Shown here in pieces: positions 27,122 through 35,050 of a stretch of DNA of 64,000 nt. Positions within the stretch are counted from its first letter, which is position 1. Each line of letters starts with the position of its first letter. Under the pieces are notes generated by a model. The model saw only the letters and a list, made by a program, of their open reading frames with translations, was not told where the DNA came from and did not search any database. Origin of the DNA: an uncultured Clostridia bacterium (GTDB taxonomy: Bacteria; Bacillota; Clostridia; Christensenellales; Borkfalkiaceae); the NCBI GenBank assembly GCA_947624215.1, contig CANQJJ010000004.1, positions 24,187 through 88,186 on the forward strand, given 5' to 3'. A program made the position numbers and the translations under genes.

Positions 27122-27667
27122 TCATCTGAGTTTTGTACTGACGGCGAGCCCCTCGCCGTATTCGAAATATTCCGTGGTAAAGTCGGGGTCGGCCTCGAGC
27201 ATGCGAAGGTACTCGCGGATGTGTTCGACGAGCATCCTCCGCTTCTTGGGCGGCTCCCCGCGCACCCAGCCGTAGAGCAAAACGTCGTCGGAGAAGAGCA
27301 TCCCGCCCCTCTCCAAAAGGCGCTTGCAGTCGGCGAAGTATTTCCTGTATTGTGCCTTGGGCCCGTCGAGAAAGATGAGCCCGAATTTGCCGCCGAGCAT
27401 GGGCAAGATCTCCCCCGCGTCGCCCTCGTGGAGCGTCCACGTTCCATTGGTTTTTGAGAGCCTCTCACGGGCATGGGTGGCACGGACGGGGTCTAATTCA
27501 ATGGCGACGACCTCCGCACCCGTCTCCTTTAAGATGGCTGCGGCCGTCTCCCCCTCTCCCGCGCCGATCTCGAGATAGCGGGAGATCCCGAGCGTTTTTG
27601 CGGCGGAGATGAGCATTGCGCGGGTCTCCATGCAGCAGGAGGGGTCCCGCAACACTCCCCCGTCCAT
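27122..27667 (-). CDS. trmR: SAM-dependent O-methyltransferase, probable tRNA 5-hydroxyuridine methyltransferase TrmR
   Basis: 181 aa, class I Rossmann methyltransferase: motif I YLEIGAGEGETAAAIL, acidic residue in VAIELDP, GDAGEILPML and FIFLDGPKAQYRKYF. This is the caffeoyl-CoA O-methyltransferase-like fold of YrrM/TrmR, which converts ho5U34 to mo5U34. Its partner TrhP follows immediately, so together they make 5-methoxyuridine at the wobble base. The ATG at 27667 overlaps the upstream stop by one base (TGATG); the track adds two codons with a TTG start. Confidence 0.85.
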   Translation of the reverse strand: MDGGVLRDPSCCMETRAMLISAAKTLGISRYLEIGAGEGETAAAILKETGAEVVAIELDPVRATHARERLSKTNGTWTLHEGDAGEILPMLGGKFGLIFLDGPKAQYRKYFADCKRLLERGGMLFSDDVLLYGWVRGEPPKKRRMLVEHIREYLRMLEADPDFTTEYFEYGEGLAVSTKLR

Positions 27668-28287
27668 CAGCAATATCTCCGCACGATGCGGTGCAGAATG
27701 GGGTAATCCGCATTCTTGACGCTCTCGGGAAGTGGCCCGCCGTGGCCGTCGATGTGGGCGAAGATGGCCGCGAGAACGGCGAGCTGTCCGCGGTAGATCT
27801 CGGCGTGTTCGCAGGCCGTACGGAAGGCGTCATACTCCGCCCGCGCCGCATGCACGTCCTCCCAATCGAGGTTGAACAGCGTGAACCAATAGGAGGTCCT
27901 GTACCGCCAACCGTCCCCGCCGAGGCGGCGGAGGCTCTCGGCATGGCGCACGGCTGCGGGGATGTCGTCGAGGCAGAGCGCGAGCCGAAGATACAGCTGG
28001 TGCAGGATGATGCGCAGGAAGGGATAGAGGAAATGATTGCGCGCCGCCGCGTCTACAATGGCCTTTGCGCCCGCATAGTCGCGGACACGGTACCGCCCGA
28101 TGAAGCGCTCGCGCAGGTTTTCGCGGTAGACATAGCCGATGAACGCCCACACGGTGACGAGCATGACGATCAACGAAATGCACCCCGGGGCGTATTGTTC
28201 AAAGACAAAACAGACGATGCCCGCCGCCGCAAAAACCAAAACGCACAGCCCCAAGAGGACGCAGGCGAGCACACAGTTCTTCTTCAT
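27667..28287 (-). CDS. Small membrane protein of unknown function, TPR-like tail
   Basis: 206 aa. Two transmembrane helices near the N-terminus (VLACVLLGLCVLVFAAAGIVCF and CISLIVMLVTVWAFIGYVY) are followed by about 150 mostly helical residues (DYAGAKAIVDAAARNHF, IPAAVRHAESLRRLG) that look like degenerate tetratricopeptide repeats. I do not recognise a family. SD AAGGAGGAAGACT is strong. It lies between rnj (18 nt upstream) and trmR (1-nt overlap), so it is transcribed with RNA-processing and modifying genes; any functional link is inference. Confidence 0.75.
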   Translation of the reverse strand: MKKNCVLACVLLGLCVLVFAAAGIVCFVFEQYAPGCISLIVMLVTVWAFIGYVYRENLRERFIGRYRVRDYAGAKAIVDAAARNHFLYPFLRIILHQLYLRLALCLDDIPAAVRHAESLRRLGGDGWRYRTSYWFTLFNLDWEDVHAARAEYDAFRTACEHAEIYRGQLAVLAAIFAHIDGHGGPLPESVKNADYPILHRIVRRYC

Positions 28288-28305
28288 AGTCTTCCTCCTT
28301 ACCGT

Positions 28306-30360
28306 TTACAGCTCATGGATGATGGGTATGATCATGGGCGACTGCTTGGTCGTCTTAAACAGATAATTTTTGATGGCACGGCGCACGGCTCCCTCGATCT
28401 CCTCTTTGCCGCCCGCCGTATTCTCCGCGGCGCGCACGGCAACGACTTTCAGCTCGCGGATGGCGTCGCTCTGTTCCCGCTCGTCGGCGAAGACGAACCC
28501 GCGGCACTCCACGGTCACATCCCCTACGACGCGCCCGCCCTGCAAGGTGAGTGCGGCGATGAAGACGCCCTCGCTCGACATGCGCAGGCGGTCTTTCATC
28601 ACTTCGCTGGTACCCATGTCTTCGAAGCCGCTTCCGTCGATGAGGCGTGCCCCCGCGGGGAAGGAAGGCCCCTCCCGCATTTCCTCGTCCGTGACCTCGA
28701 CGCAGGTGCCGATGTCGGGGATGAAGGTGCGGTAAGGCTGCATGCCGAGTTCCTGCGCGAGCAGAACATGCCGCCTCAGATGCCTGTATTCCCCGTGCAC
28801 GGGGATGAAGAACTTGGGGCGGAGCAGGGTGTGCATGAGCTTGTGCTCCTCCTGGCAGGCGTGCCCCGAGACGTGGATCTTTTCGAGGCTCTCATAGACC
28901 ACCTCCGCGCCCCGCTTCATGAGGTTGTTGATGACGCGGTAGATCATGCGCTCGTTGCCCGGGATGGGGCTCGCGGAGATGATGATGGTGTCGTTGGCGC
29001 CGATAGTCACTTTGTTGAATTCCCCCGCTGCCATGCGGGTGAGCGCGGACATGGGTTCCCCCTGTGAGCCCGTCGAGACGATGACAATCTCGCGGTCGTA
29101 GTAATTTTTCAATTTTTCCACGTCCACGAGGATGCCCTCGGGGATGGAGATCTCACCGATCTTGGCCGCCGCCTCCACGACGCTCAGCATGCTCCGCCCC
29201 GAGAGCGCGACTTTGCGGCGGTAGGTGGCCGCGATGTCGATGATCTGTTGCAGGCGGTGCACATTGGAGGCGAACGTGGCGATGATGATGCGCCTGTTTG
29301 CGTGCTCGGCAAAGAGGTGGGCGAGCGTCGTCCCCACCACTTTTTCGCTCATGGTGAAGCCCGGCCGCTCGATGTTGGTGGACTCCCCGAGGTAGAGGAG
29401 CACGCCGCGCCGCCCGTATTCGGCGATCTCTTCGAGGTCGATGGGCTTGCCCGCCACGGGGGTGAGGTCGATCTTGAAGTCGCCGCTGTGGAAGATGATG
29501 CCGTAGGGCGTTTCGATGGCGAGCGCCGTTGCCCCCGCGATGGAGTGGTTGACGTTGACGATGTTGACGGCAAACCCGCCCGCCTTGATGCGGTCCTTGG
29601 GGCTCACGGTGATGAGGTTGGCGCTCATGCGGTGCTCGCGGAGCTTGTTGTCCACGAGGGCGAGGGTGAGCTTGGTGCCGTAGACGGGCGTCGAGGGTTC
29701 GAGCTCCTTCATGAGATACGGCACGCCGCCGATGTGGTCTTCGTGCCCGTGCGTCAAGAAGACGCCGCGGATCTTGTGGCGGTTGGTTGTGAGATAGGTG
29801 ATCTCGGGGAAGACGAGGTCGATGCCGGGCATGTCCTCGGTCGGGAAGATGATGCCCGCGTCGATGACAATGATGTCGTTGCCATACTCGACGGCCGTCA
29901 TGTTCTTGCCGATTTCGCCCACGCCGCCGAAGAATAAGATCTTGACGGGCTTTTTTGCATGTTTCCCGCCGCGCGGACGGGGAGCTTGTTCGCTTTTTAC
30001 GGGGACGCGCGTTCCCTTTGCCGTGTCCCTTTGGCCCTTTGCCGTGTTCCTTTGGCCCCTTGCCGCATCCCCCGCCGTGCCTCTTTGGCTCTTTGCGGAC
30101 ACGGCCGCGATGCTCTTTTGGGCCTTTTGGGTCTTTTGTCCCCTTTGGCCCTTTCCCGCGGCGGCTGCGGAAGACTTGCGGGGGTCTCTTCCCGCGGGTT
30201 CCTTCAATGTCCCCCTTGCGGTATTCTTTGTGCTCTTGTTGATACTCTTGTTGCTCTTCTCGGGGCCCTGCTGCTGTTCGCGGCGGTAGGCCTCGATGCC
30301 GTTCAGAATGGCAAGCTCGATGCTTTCCTTTGACGGCTTGTTTTTAGAACTCTTGTTCAA
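28306..30360 (-). CDS. rnj: Ribonuclease J with long basic N-terminal extension
   Basis: 684 aa against about 555 for typical RNase J. The catalytic metallo-beta-lactamase/beta-CASP core begins near residue 135 (VKILFFGGVGEIGKNMTAVEYG), with the zinc motif LTHGHEDHIGG and later HVSGHACQEEHKLM. RNase J is a 5'-to-3' exonuclease and endonuclease in mRNA decay. Residues 1-135 are low complexity and rich in Lys, Arg, Gln and Gly (QRDTAKGTRVPV), probably a disordered RNA-binding tail. The start is TTG at 30360 with an ideal SD GGAGGAATATCA; no ATG is suitable upstream. Confidence 0.93.
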   Translation of the reverse strand: MNKSSKNKPSKESIELAILNGIEAYRREQQQGPEKSNKSINKSTKNTARGTLKEPAGRDPRKSSAAAAGKGQRGQKTQKAQKSIAAVSAKSQRGTAGDAARGQRNTAKGQRDTAKGTRVPVKSEQAPRPRGGKHAKKPVKILFFGGVGEIGKNMTAVEYGNDIIVIDAGIIFPTEDMPGIDLVFPEITYLTTNRHKIRGVFLTHGHEDHIGGVPYLMKELEPSTPVYGTKLTLALVDNKLREHRMSANLITVSPKDRIKAGGFAVNIVNVNHSIAGATALAIETPYGIIFHSGDFKIDLTPVAGKPIDLEEIAEYGRRGVLLYLGESTNIERPGFTMSEKVVGTTLAHLFAEHANRRIIIATFASNVHRLQQIIDIAATYRRKVALSGRSMLSVVEAAAKIGEISIPEGILVDVEKLKNYYDREIVIVSTGSQGEPMSALTRMAAGEFNKVTIGANDTIIISASPIPGNERMIYRVINNLMKRGAEVVYESLEKIHVSGHACQEEHKLMHTLLRPKFFIPVHGEYRHLRRHVLLAQELGMQPYRTFIPDIGTCVEVTDEEMREGPSFPAGARLIDGSGFEDMGTSEVMKDRLRMSSEGVFIAALTLQGGRVVGDVTVECRGFVFADEREQSDAIRELKVVAVRAAENTAGGKEEIEGAVRRAIKNYLFKTTKQSPMIIPIIHEL

Positions 30361-30422
30361 TGATATTCCTCCGTTGGGTCACAATTATGTAGCGGATATC
30401 CTGTGAGGGATAAACTGTTTTT

Positions 30423-30451
30423 CAAACAAAACGGGAGAGCCGAAGCTCTCC
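30423..30451 (-). terminator. Terminator of the 963-aa repeat protein gene
   Basis: Minus-strand GGAGAGC-TTCG-GCTCTCC, a UUCG tetraloop hairpin, followed by CGTTTTGTTTG. Confidence 0.85.
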
Positions 30452-30477
30452 ACGTCTTTGTCGAATGTGTAGCGGGA

Positions 30478-33369
30478 TCAGAAGTCGAGGTCGGATTTCT
30501 CGACGACGGCCGTCTTGATCAAGCCTTCGGCGAGGAGCTCCTCTTCACTACGATACAGGTACTGTGCGGCGTAGTCGACGGTCTCCGCTTCCTCGTCCTT
30601 GACGGTGCCGAGGCGCTCCATGAGAAGTTCCATGAGACGAAGCGTGCGCTTCAAACCGACATTGCTCTTGACCTTCATCATGAGAGGGGTGCGCTCATAC
30701 ATCTTGGTGTCGCCCGCGAACTTCTGGTGATAGACGCTGTCGGGGAACTCATCGGGATTGAGCGCGAGGTAGACGCAGAGCGTTCTGCCGCGGACGCCGA
30801 TCTTCGCCACGGTCTCGTTGTTGTATGCGAAGCGGTCGTTGGACCAGTTGATCTGGGATGTAATGTTGCTGTACGAGAGGAAGGTGTTCTTCAAGGTGCT
30901 GTAATATTCCTTGATGACCTCATCGCTCTCGATGATCTTGGCGGTGAAGCTCCTCTTGTAGCGGGTGGTCAGCTCTGCCTCGGGAACGGGCTCCTGAACG
31001 GGCTCTTCGGCCACGGCGGCGTCTGCCACTGCGAGCTCATCGGTCACTTCGGGAGCGGGCTCTTCGGCAACTTCCTCGACGGGCTCTTCGACCACTTCCT
31101 CGACGGGAGCGGGCTCTTCAACGGGCTCTTCCACGACTTCCTCAACGGGAGCGGGCTCTTCGGCGGGCTCTTCCACGACTTCCTCTACGGGAGCGGGCTC
31201 CTCGACGGGCTCTTCGACCACTTCCTCAACGGGAGCGGGCTCTTCGGCGACCTCTTCGACCACTTCCTCGACGGGAGCGGGCTCTTCGGCGGCCTCTTCC
31301 ACGACTTCCTCGACGGGAGCGGGCTCTTCGGCAACCTCTTCGACCACTTCCTCTACGGGAGCGGGCTCCTCGGCAACCTCTTCGACCACTTCCTCGACGG
31401 GAGCGGGCTCTTCAGCAGCCTCTTCAACCACTTCCTCTACGGGAGCGGGCTCTTCGGCAGCCTCTTCCACGACTTCCTCAACGGGAGCGGGCTCTTCGGC
31501 GGCTTCTTCCATGACTTCCTCAGCGGGAGCCTCTTCGGCTTGGGCGGCCTCTTCTGCGGCGATGGCATCCTGCGCGGCCTTCAAAGCGGCTTCAAGCTCG
31601 TCGATCTGCTTGCGGAGTTCTTCCTCCTCGGCTTCGGCGGCGAGACGGGCGGCTTCCTCCTCGGCAGCTCTCTGCATCTCGGCTTCGAGCTCGGCGGCGG
31701 CCTCCTCCTCGGCCTTACGGGCGGCTTCTTCCTCTGCAAGGCGGGCAGCCTCTTCCTCGGCGGCCTTCTTCTGCTCCTCGAGGATGGCGTTCATGCGCTC
31801 CTCGACGATGCTGTTGACTTTCTGTTCGAATGCAGCGGCGGCCTCTTCCTCAGCCTTGCGGGCTGCCTCTTCCTCGGCGGCGATGCGTGCTGCCTCAGCT
31901 TCGGCGGCAAGACGGGCTTCCTCTTCTGCCTTACGGGCGGCCTCTTCCTCGGCGGCGATGCGTGCCGCTTCCTCGGCTGCTGCCTTCTCTGCGGCGATCT
32001 TTCTCGCCTCCATGCAATCTACGACCTTCTCTGCGAGGGTCTCGTAGTTCACCTCTTCCTTCTCGGGAACGGGATGCGCGGCGGCCTCTTCTGCAAGGCG
32101 GACAGCCTGCTCTTCTTCGGCGAGCTTGCGCTTCTCTTCGACGAGGGCGGCAACTTTCCCGGCAAGGGCGTCGTAGTCAAGGTCTACGGGAACGGCCTCT
32201 TCGCCCTCTTCGCATTCCTTGCACTTCTCTGCCATGAGCTCGGCAACGCGGCCCGCGATGATCTCGCAGACGTCCTCTTCCTCGGGCTCTTCGCCTTCGG
32301 TCTCCTCGCCCTCTTCAAATTCTTCGTCGTCGGCGATCCACTTCTCTTCGAACTTGGCAACGACCTTCTCTGCGATGGCCTCGATGCCCTGCTCGCCGAC
32401 CGTGAGATCGAACTCTTCCGTGAGGACCTGCGCCACGCTCTCTGCGATGACGTCGGCCGAAACGGGGGTGAGCTGTTCGTTGATCCTCTGCGCGATGATG
32501 TTCTCATCGGGAACGGTGACGTTGGACGCGATCTTGCCGGCAAACTCTTCGACCTCTTCGCTCTCGCGGAGCACTTTGAGGATGTTCTCGGCAATGAGCT
32601 CGTAGTTTTCTTCGCAGGAGACAGTCGTCTCGGTCTCTTCGACGGGCTGCAACGCGTTGATGCAATCCTCGAGCTTGACGAAGCCCTCGTTGAGGTTCGA
32701 CAAGATCTCTTCGCGGAATTCTGCGAACTCTTCGTTTGCGACGGGCTCGGTCTCCGCAACGGGGACGGCCTGTTCGGACTTCGCGAGCAGTTCCTCGCGG
32801 AGAGCGGCGAACTTCTCGTCCATCTTGGCTTCGTGTGCGGCAAGGACCTCGGCGAGCTTTTCGTCGAACTTGTCCGTATTCTCGGCTACGCGGTCTTCGA
32901 TGTTCTCGACGCCGTTGATGACGCGCTCCATCTGCAACGCAGTGCGCTTGGCCATGCGGGCCTCCATCATGGTCGGGTCGAAGGCGGCGGACGCGATCGC
33001 CTGCAAGATATCCTGCTTCATCGAAGATACCGTCTCGGCGACTTTCTTCTCAACATAGAGAGCCATGTCGCTGGTGTAGTGGTTGATGGCTTCGATGAGC
33101 GGCCTCAGCTCACCCTCGGAGAGCTTGGCCTCGGGGGCCTTGGGCTCGGGGGTCTCTGCGGGCGCAGCACTCTGGCGGGCGGCAGCGTTCTTGGCTGCAT
33201 CGCTCTGCTGTGAGAGATATGCGTATAAGATCTCAAACTGTCTGCGGACGGATCCGTTGATCGACTTCTTGATCTCTTCCTCGCTATCCTTCTGCTGCTT
33301 GCTCAGCATGGCGAACCCGCCCTTGAGCAGCTCGCGGTTCAGTTCTTCGTTGCTTTTGAATTCGGACAT
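30478..33369 (-). CDS. 963-aa acidic coiled-coil and tandem-repeat protein of unknown function
   Basis: I do not recognise the family. Order of parts: N-terminal segment MSEFKSNEELNRELLKGGFAML; helical acidic middle with many AEEAARKAEEEA heptad-like runs (likely coiled coil, residues about 380-610); about eleven 14-residue units EEVVEEAAEEPAPV (residues about 620-775, plus 31060-31520); then a well-structured C-terminal domain of about 155 residues (RYKRSFTAKIIESDEVIKEYYSTLKNTF, FAYNNETVAKIGVRGRTLCVYLALNP). No signal peptide or helix spanning the membrane, so cytoplasmic. The plus-strand ORF of 936 aa over the same DNA is a codon-bias shadow. Own promoter and terminator. Confidence 0.85.
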   Translation of the reverse strand: MSEFKSNEELNRELLKGGFAMLSKQQKDSEEEIKKSINGSVRRQFEILYAYLSQQSDAAKNAAARQSAAPAETPEPKAPEAKLSEGELRPLIEAINHYTSDMALYVEKKVAETVSSMKQDILQAIASAAFDPTMMEARMAKRTALQMERVINGVENIEDRVAENTDKFDEKLAEVLAAHEAKMDEKFAALREELLAKSEQAVPVAETEPVANEEFAEFREEILSNLNEGFVKLEDCINALQPVEETETTVSCEENYELIAENILKVLRESEEVEEFAGKIASNVTVPDENIIAQRINEQLTPVSADVIAESVAQVLTEEFDLTVGEQGIEAIAEKVVAKFEEKWIADDEEFEEGEETEGEEPEEEDVCEIIAGRVAELMAEKCKECEEGEEAVPVDLDYDALAGKVAALVEEKRKLAEEEQAVRLAEEAAAHPVPEKEEVNYETLAEKVVDCMEARKIAAEKAAAEEAARIAAEEEAARKAEEEARLAAEAEAARIAAEEEAARKAEEEAAAAFEQKVNSIVEERMNAILEEQKKAAEEEAARLAEEEAARKAEEEAAAELEAEMQRAAEEEAARLAAEAEEEELRKQIDELEAALKAAQDAIAAEEAAQAEEAPAEEVMEEAAEEPAPVEEVVEEAAEEPAPVEEVVEEAAEEPAPVEEVVEEVAEEPAPVEEVVEEVAEEPAPVEEVVEEAAEEPAPVEEVVEEVAEEPAPVEEVVEEPVEEPAPVEEVVEEPAEEPAPVEEVVEEPVEEPAPVEEVVEEPVEEVAEEPAPEVTDELAVADAAVAEEPVQEPVPEAELTTRYKRSFTAKIIESDEVIKEYYSTLKNTFLSYSNITSQINWSNDRFAYNNETVAKIGVRGRTLCVYLALNPDEFPDSVYHQKFAGDTKMYERTPLMMKVKSNVGLKRTLRLMELLMERLGTVKDEEAETVDYAAQYLYRSEEELLAEGLIKTAVVEKSDLDF
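31060..31520. repeat. 42-bp coding tandem repeat
   Basis: Ten to eleven consecutive 42-bp units encoding EEVVEE(AA/VA/PV/PA)EEPAPV. Units differ mainly by synonymous changes and in two residues, so the array should be prone to length change by slippage or recombination. Confidence 0.85.
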
Positions 33370-33409
33370 TTTTCACCTCACAGCTTAACGCTATTTTTTC
33401 TCATATCCT

Positions 33410-33438
33410 ATTCTACACCAAATGCGCGCAAAAGTAAA
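33410..33438 (-). promoter_or_regulatory. Promoter of the 963-aa protein gene
   Basis: Minus-strand TTTACT, 17 bp, TAGAAT. It is followed by a leader of about 35 nt with GAGGTGAAAA before the ATG. Confidence 0.55.
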
Positions 33439-33544
33439 TATTTTTCTCGAAATTTTTTTCGGAAAATCCAAAATTTTTTTGCAGAAAGGGTATAATTTCC
33501 CGAAAATCCGTCTACCGTGTCCGAAACATGCCCTAAAAACGCTG

Positions 33545-33905
33545 ATTATGTTGAAATCGAGGAGATCGGAAAGCAATCGGACTTCGTTCTTCGGGATCCT
33601 TCGGGGACAGCCGCGTGGACTTCGTATCGTCATTACGGCTCAGGATGACGCGCTTACCACCACCACGCCCAAGCTCATCCCGAGCGTCATTCTGACCGAC
33701 CGAGGCTTCTGATTGTGCTACTAAGGTCGACACGAGCGCATAGCGCGAAGTAGCCGATAGAGCACGGATGAGAGCGAACTGCTCATCTGCGAAGAATCTT
33801 GCTACGACCAAGCTCGTGTGAGCGATAGTCGGACTTCGTTCTTCGGGATCCTTCGGGGACAGCCGCGTGGACTTTGTATCGTCATTACGGCTCAGGATGA
33901 CGCGC
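33545..33905. repeat. Mosaic intergenic repeat cluster V
   Basis: Two family B units (CGGACTTCGTTCTTCGGGAT ... GGCTCAGGATGACGCGCTTA) flank one family C unit (GCGTCATTCTGACCGACCGA ... GAAGAATCTTGCTACGACCA). The two B copies are nearly identical over about 80 bp. No gene seen. Confidence 0.75.
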
Positions 33906-34706
33906 TTACCACAATGCCCGCTCCTCCCTCTTCTGTCCGTCCAGACGGTGGCGGTTATAGATAATGCCGGCCGTCAGGCAGGTCATCATCCAATAGAGAA
34001 AGAGCAGGGCGGCGACGGCGACGGAGAGCGCGCCATAGAGTTTTTCGGCCGAGGAGAAGCGGAGGTAGACGGAGAAGGCGACGGCGGCAACGAGCCATAG
34101 AAGGGCGGTGAGGACACTGCCGCGGACCGTGTCCGAGGGGCGCACGCGGTAGGGACAGACGTAGGCGTTCAAAAGCCATGCCGCGAGAAAGCCGACAACG
34201 CCGAGGAGGAAGAAGAGGGCGGGATAGCCCACCCATGCGGGGAGGAACCTTACCCCCACCGCGCCCGCAAAGACGAGCGCACCCGCGGCGGCAAAGAAGA
34301 GGAGCACGGCGAAGGTGAGGATGAGGGCGGAGAGCCGCACCTTCCATCCCCGCCGCCTGCCGCAGCCATAGAGGATCTCGCCGCTGCGCCTGAGGTGATA
34401 GAAAAAGCCCGTCGCCGACCAGAGCGTCGTCGCGAGGAAGAAGACGCCCGCCCCCCGCGAGGCCGACGCGGCGCTCTCGCGCAGGAACAGGATGAGCTCC
34501 TTGGCCCAGCCGAAGAGCTCGAGCTCGGCGAGTTCCGCCCCCGCAAAGGGGAGAGTGCCGAAGAGCAGGGCGAGCCAGAAGAGGAAGGGCACGACGGAGG
34601 TGACGAGAAAGAAGACGAGCGTGCCCGCGACCGTCGTATAGTTGTGGGCGACGAGGATGCGGTAGGCCCCCGCGGCCCTCTCCCACAGTGCGCGCAATTT
34701 CTTCAT
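33906..34706 (-). CDS. YihY/BrkB-family integral membrane protein
   Basis: 266 aa from the ATG at 34706 (MKKLRALWERAAGAYRILVAHN); the track begins six codons earlier at a TTG. Six hydrophobic stretches (GTLVFFLVTSVVPFLFWLALLFG, RLSALILTFAVLLFFAAAGALVF, VGYPALFFLLGVVGFLAAWLL, GSVLTALLWLVAAVAFSVYLRF and others) match the YihY family, once mis-named ribonuclease BN. The function is unresolved; roles in envelope permeability or transport have been suggested. The 3' end runs directly into repeat cluster V. Confidence 0.88.
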   Translation of the reverse strand: MKKLRALWERAAGAYRILVAHNYTTVAGTLVFFLVTSVVPFLFWLALLFGTLPFAGAELAELELFGWAKELILFLRESAASASRGAGVFFLATTLWSATGFFYHLRRSGEILYGCGRRRGWKVRLSALILTFAVLLFFAAAGALVFAGAVGVRFLPAWVGYPALFFLLGVVGFLAAWLLNAYVCPYRVRPSDTVRGSVLTALLWLVAAVAFSVYLRFSSAEKLYGALSVAVAALLFLYWMMTCLTAGIIYNRHRLDGQKREERALW

Positions 34707-34990
34707 ACCTTCGAGGTTGTGCAAAAACGCCCTCTCTTACGCCTTGGGAGCAACCATGTCCGCCCCTTCCCCTATACATATTATAATATATATATAGGAA
34801 ATACGGGCATGGCCGCCCATCCGAGCGGGAGCGTGCGCCAAGGTTTCTTCTCCCCTCTCTTTGCCGGTCCCTCTCTTTGCCGGCGCCTTCGGATACTCCC
34901 TGCCCGCGCGCTTCCCCCTTCCGAGGGGGGGGCATGTCGGGGGGCATAGCAGGGGCTATGGCAGGAGGCACGGCGGGGCCATACCGGGGG
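34707..34990. other. Intergenic stretch with minisatellites, no gene seen
   Basis: It holds an AT palindrome-like run (TATACATATTATAATATATA) that could act as a -10 region, a 16-bp direct duplication CCCTCTCTTTGCCGG(T/C) near 34850-34885, and about six degenerate 12-13-bp units of the type GGGGGGCATRGCA at 34925-34990. ORFs in the track here are repeat translations. Confidence 0.6.
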
Positions 34991-34995
34991 CAAAT

Positions 34996-35028
34996 AAAAA
35001 CGGACATGATCGGTTGGGACCATGTCCG
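34996..35028 (-). terminator. Terminator of the slipin gene, built from an inverted pair of CGGACATG
   Basis: Minus-strand perfect 8-bp stem CGGACATG/CATGTCCG with a 12-nt loop, then TTTTTATTTG. It lies 22 nt after the slipin stop. The arms are the core of the motif that recurs across the window. Confidence 0.85.
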
Positions 35029-35050
35029 CGGTGAGGCGTTACGGAGCGGT

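Noticed and set aside
30403-33213. 936-aa plus-strand ORF
   Set aside because: It mirrors the minus-strand 963-aa gene. Its composition (GSGLFGGLFHDFL repeats) is the antisense of the EEPAPVEEVVEE array, and it has no ribosome site or domain.
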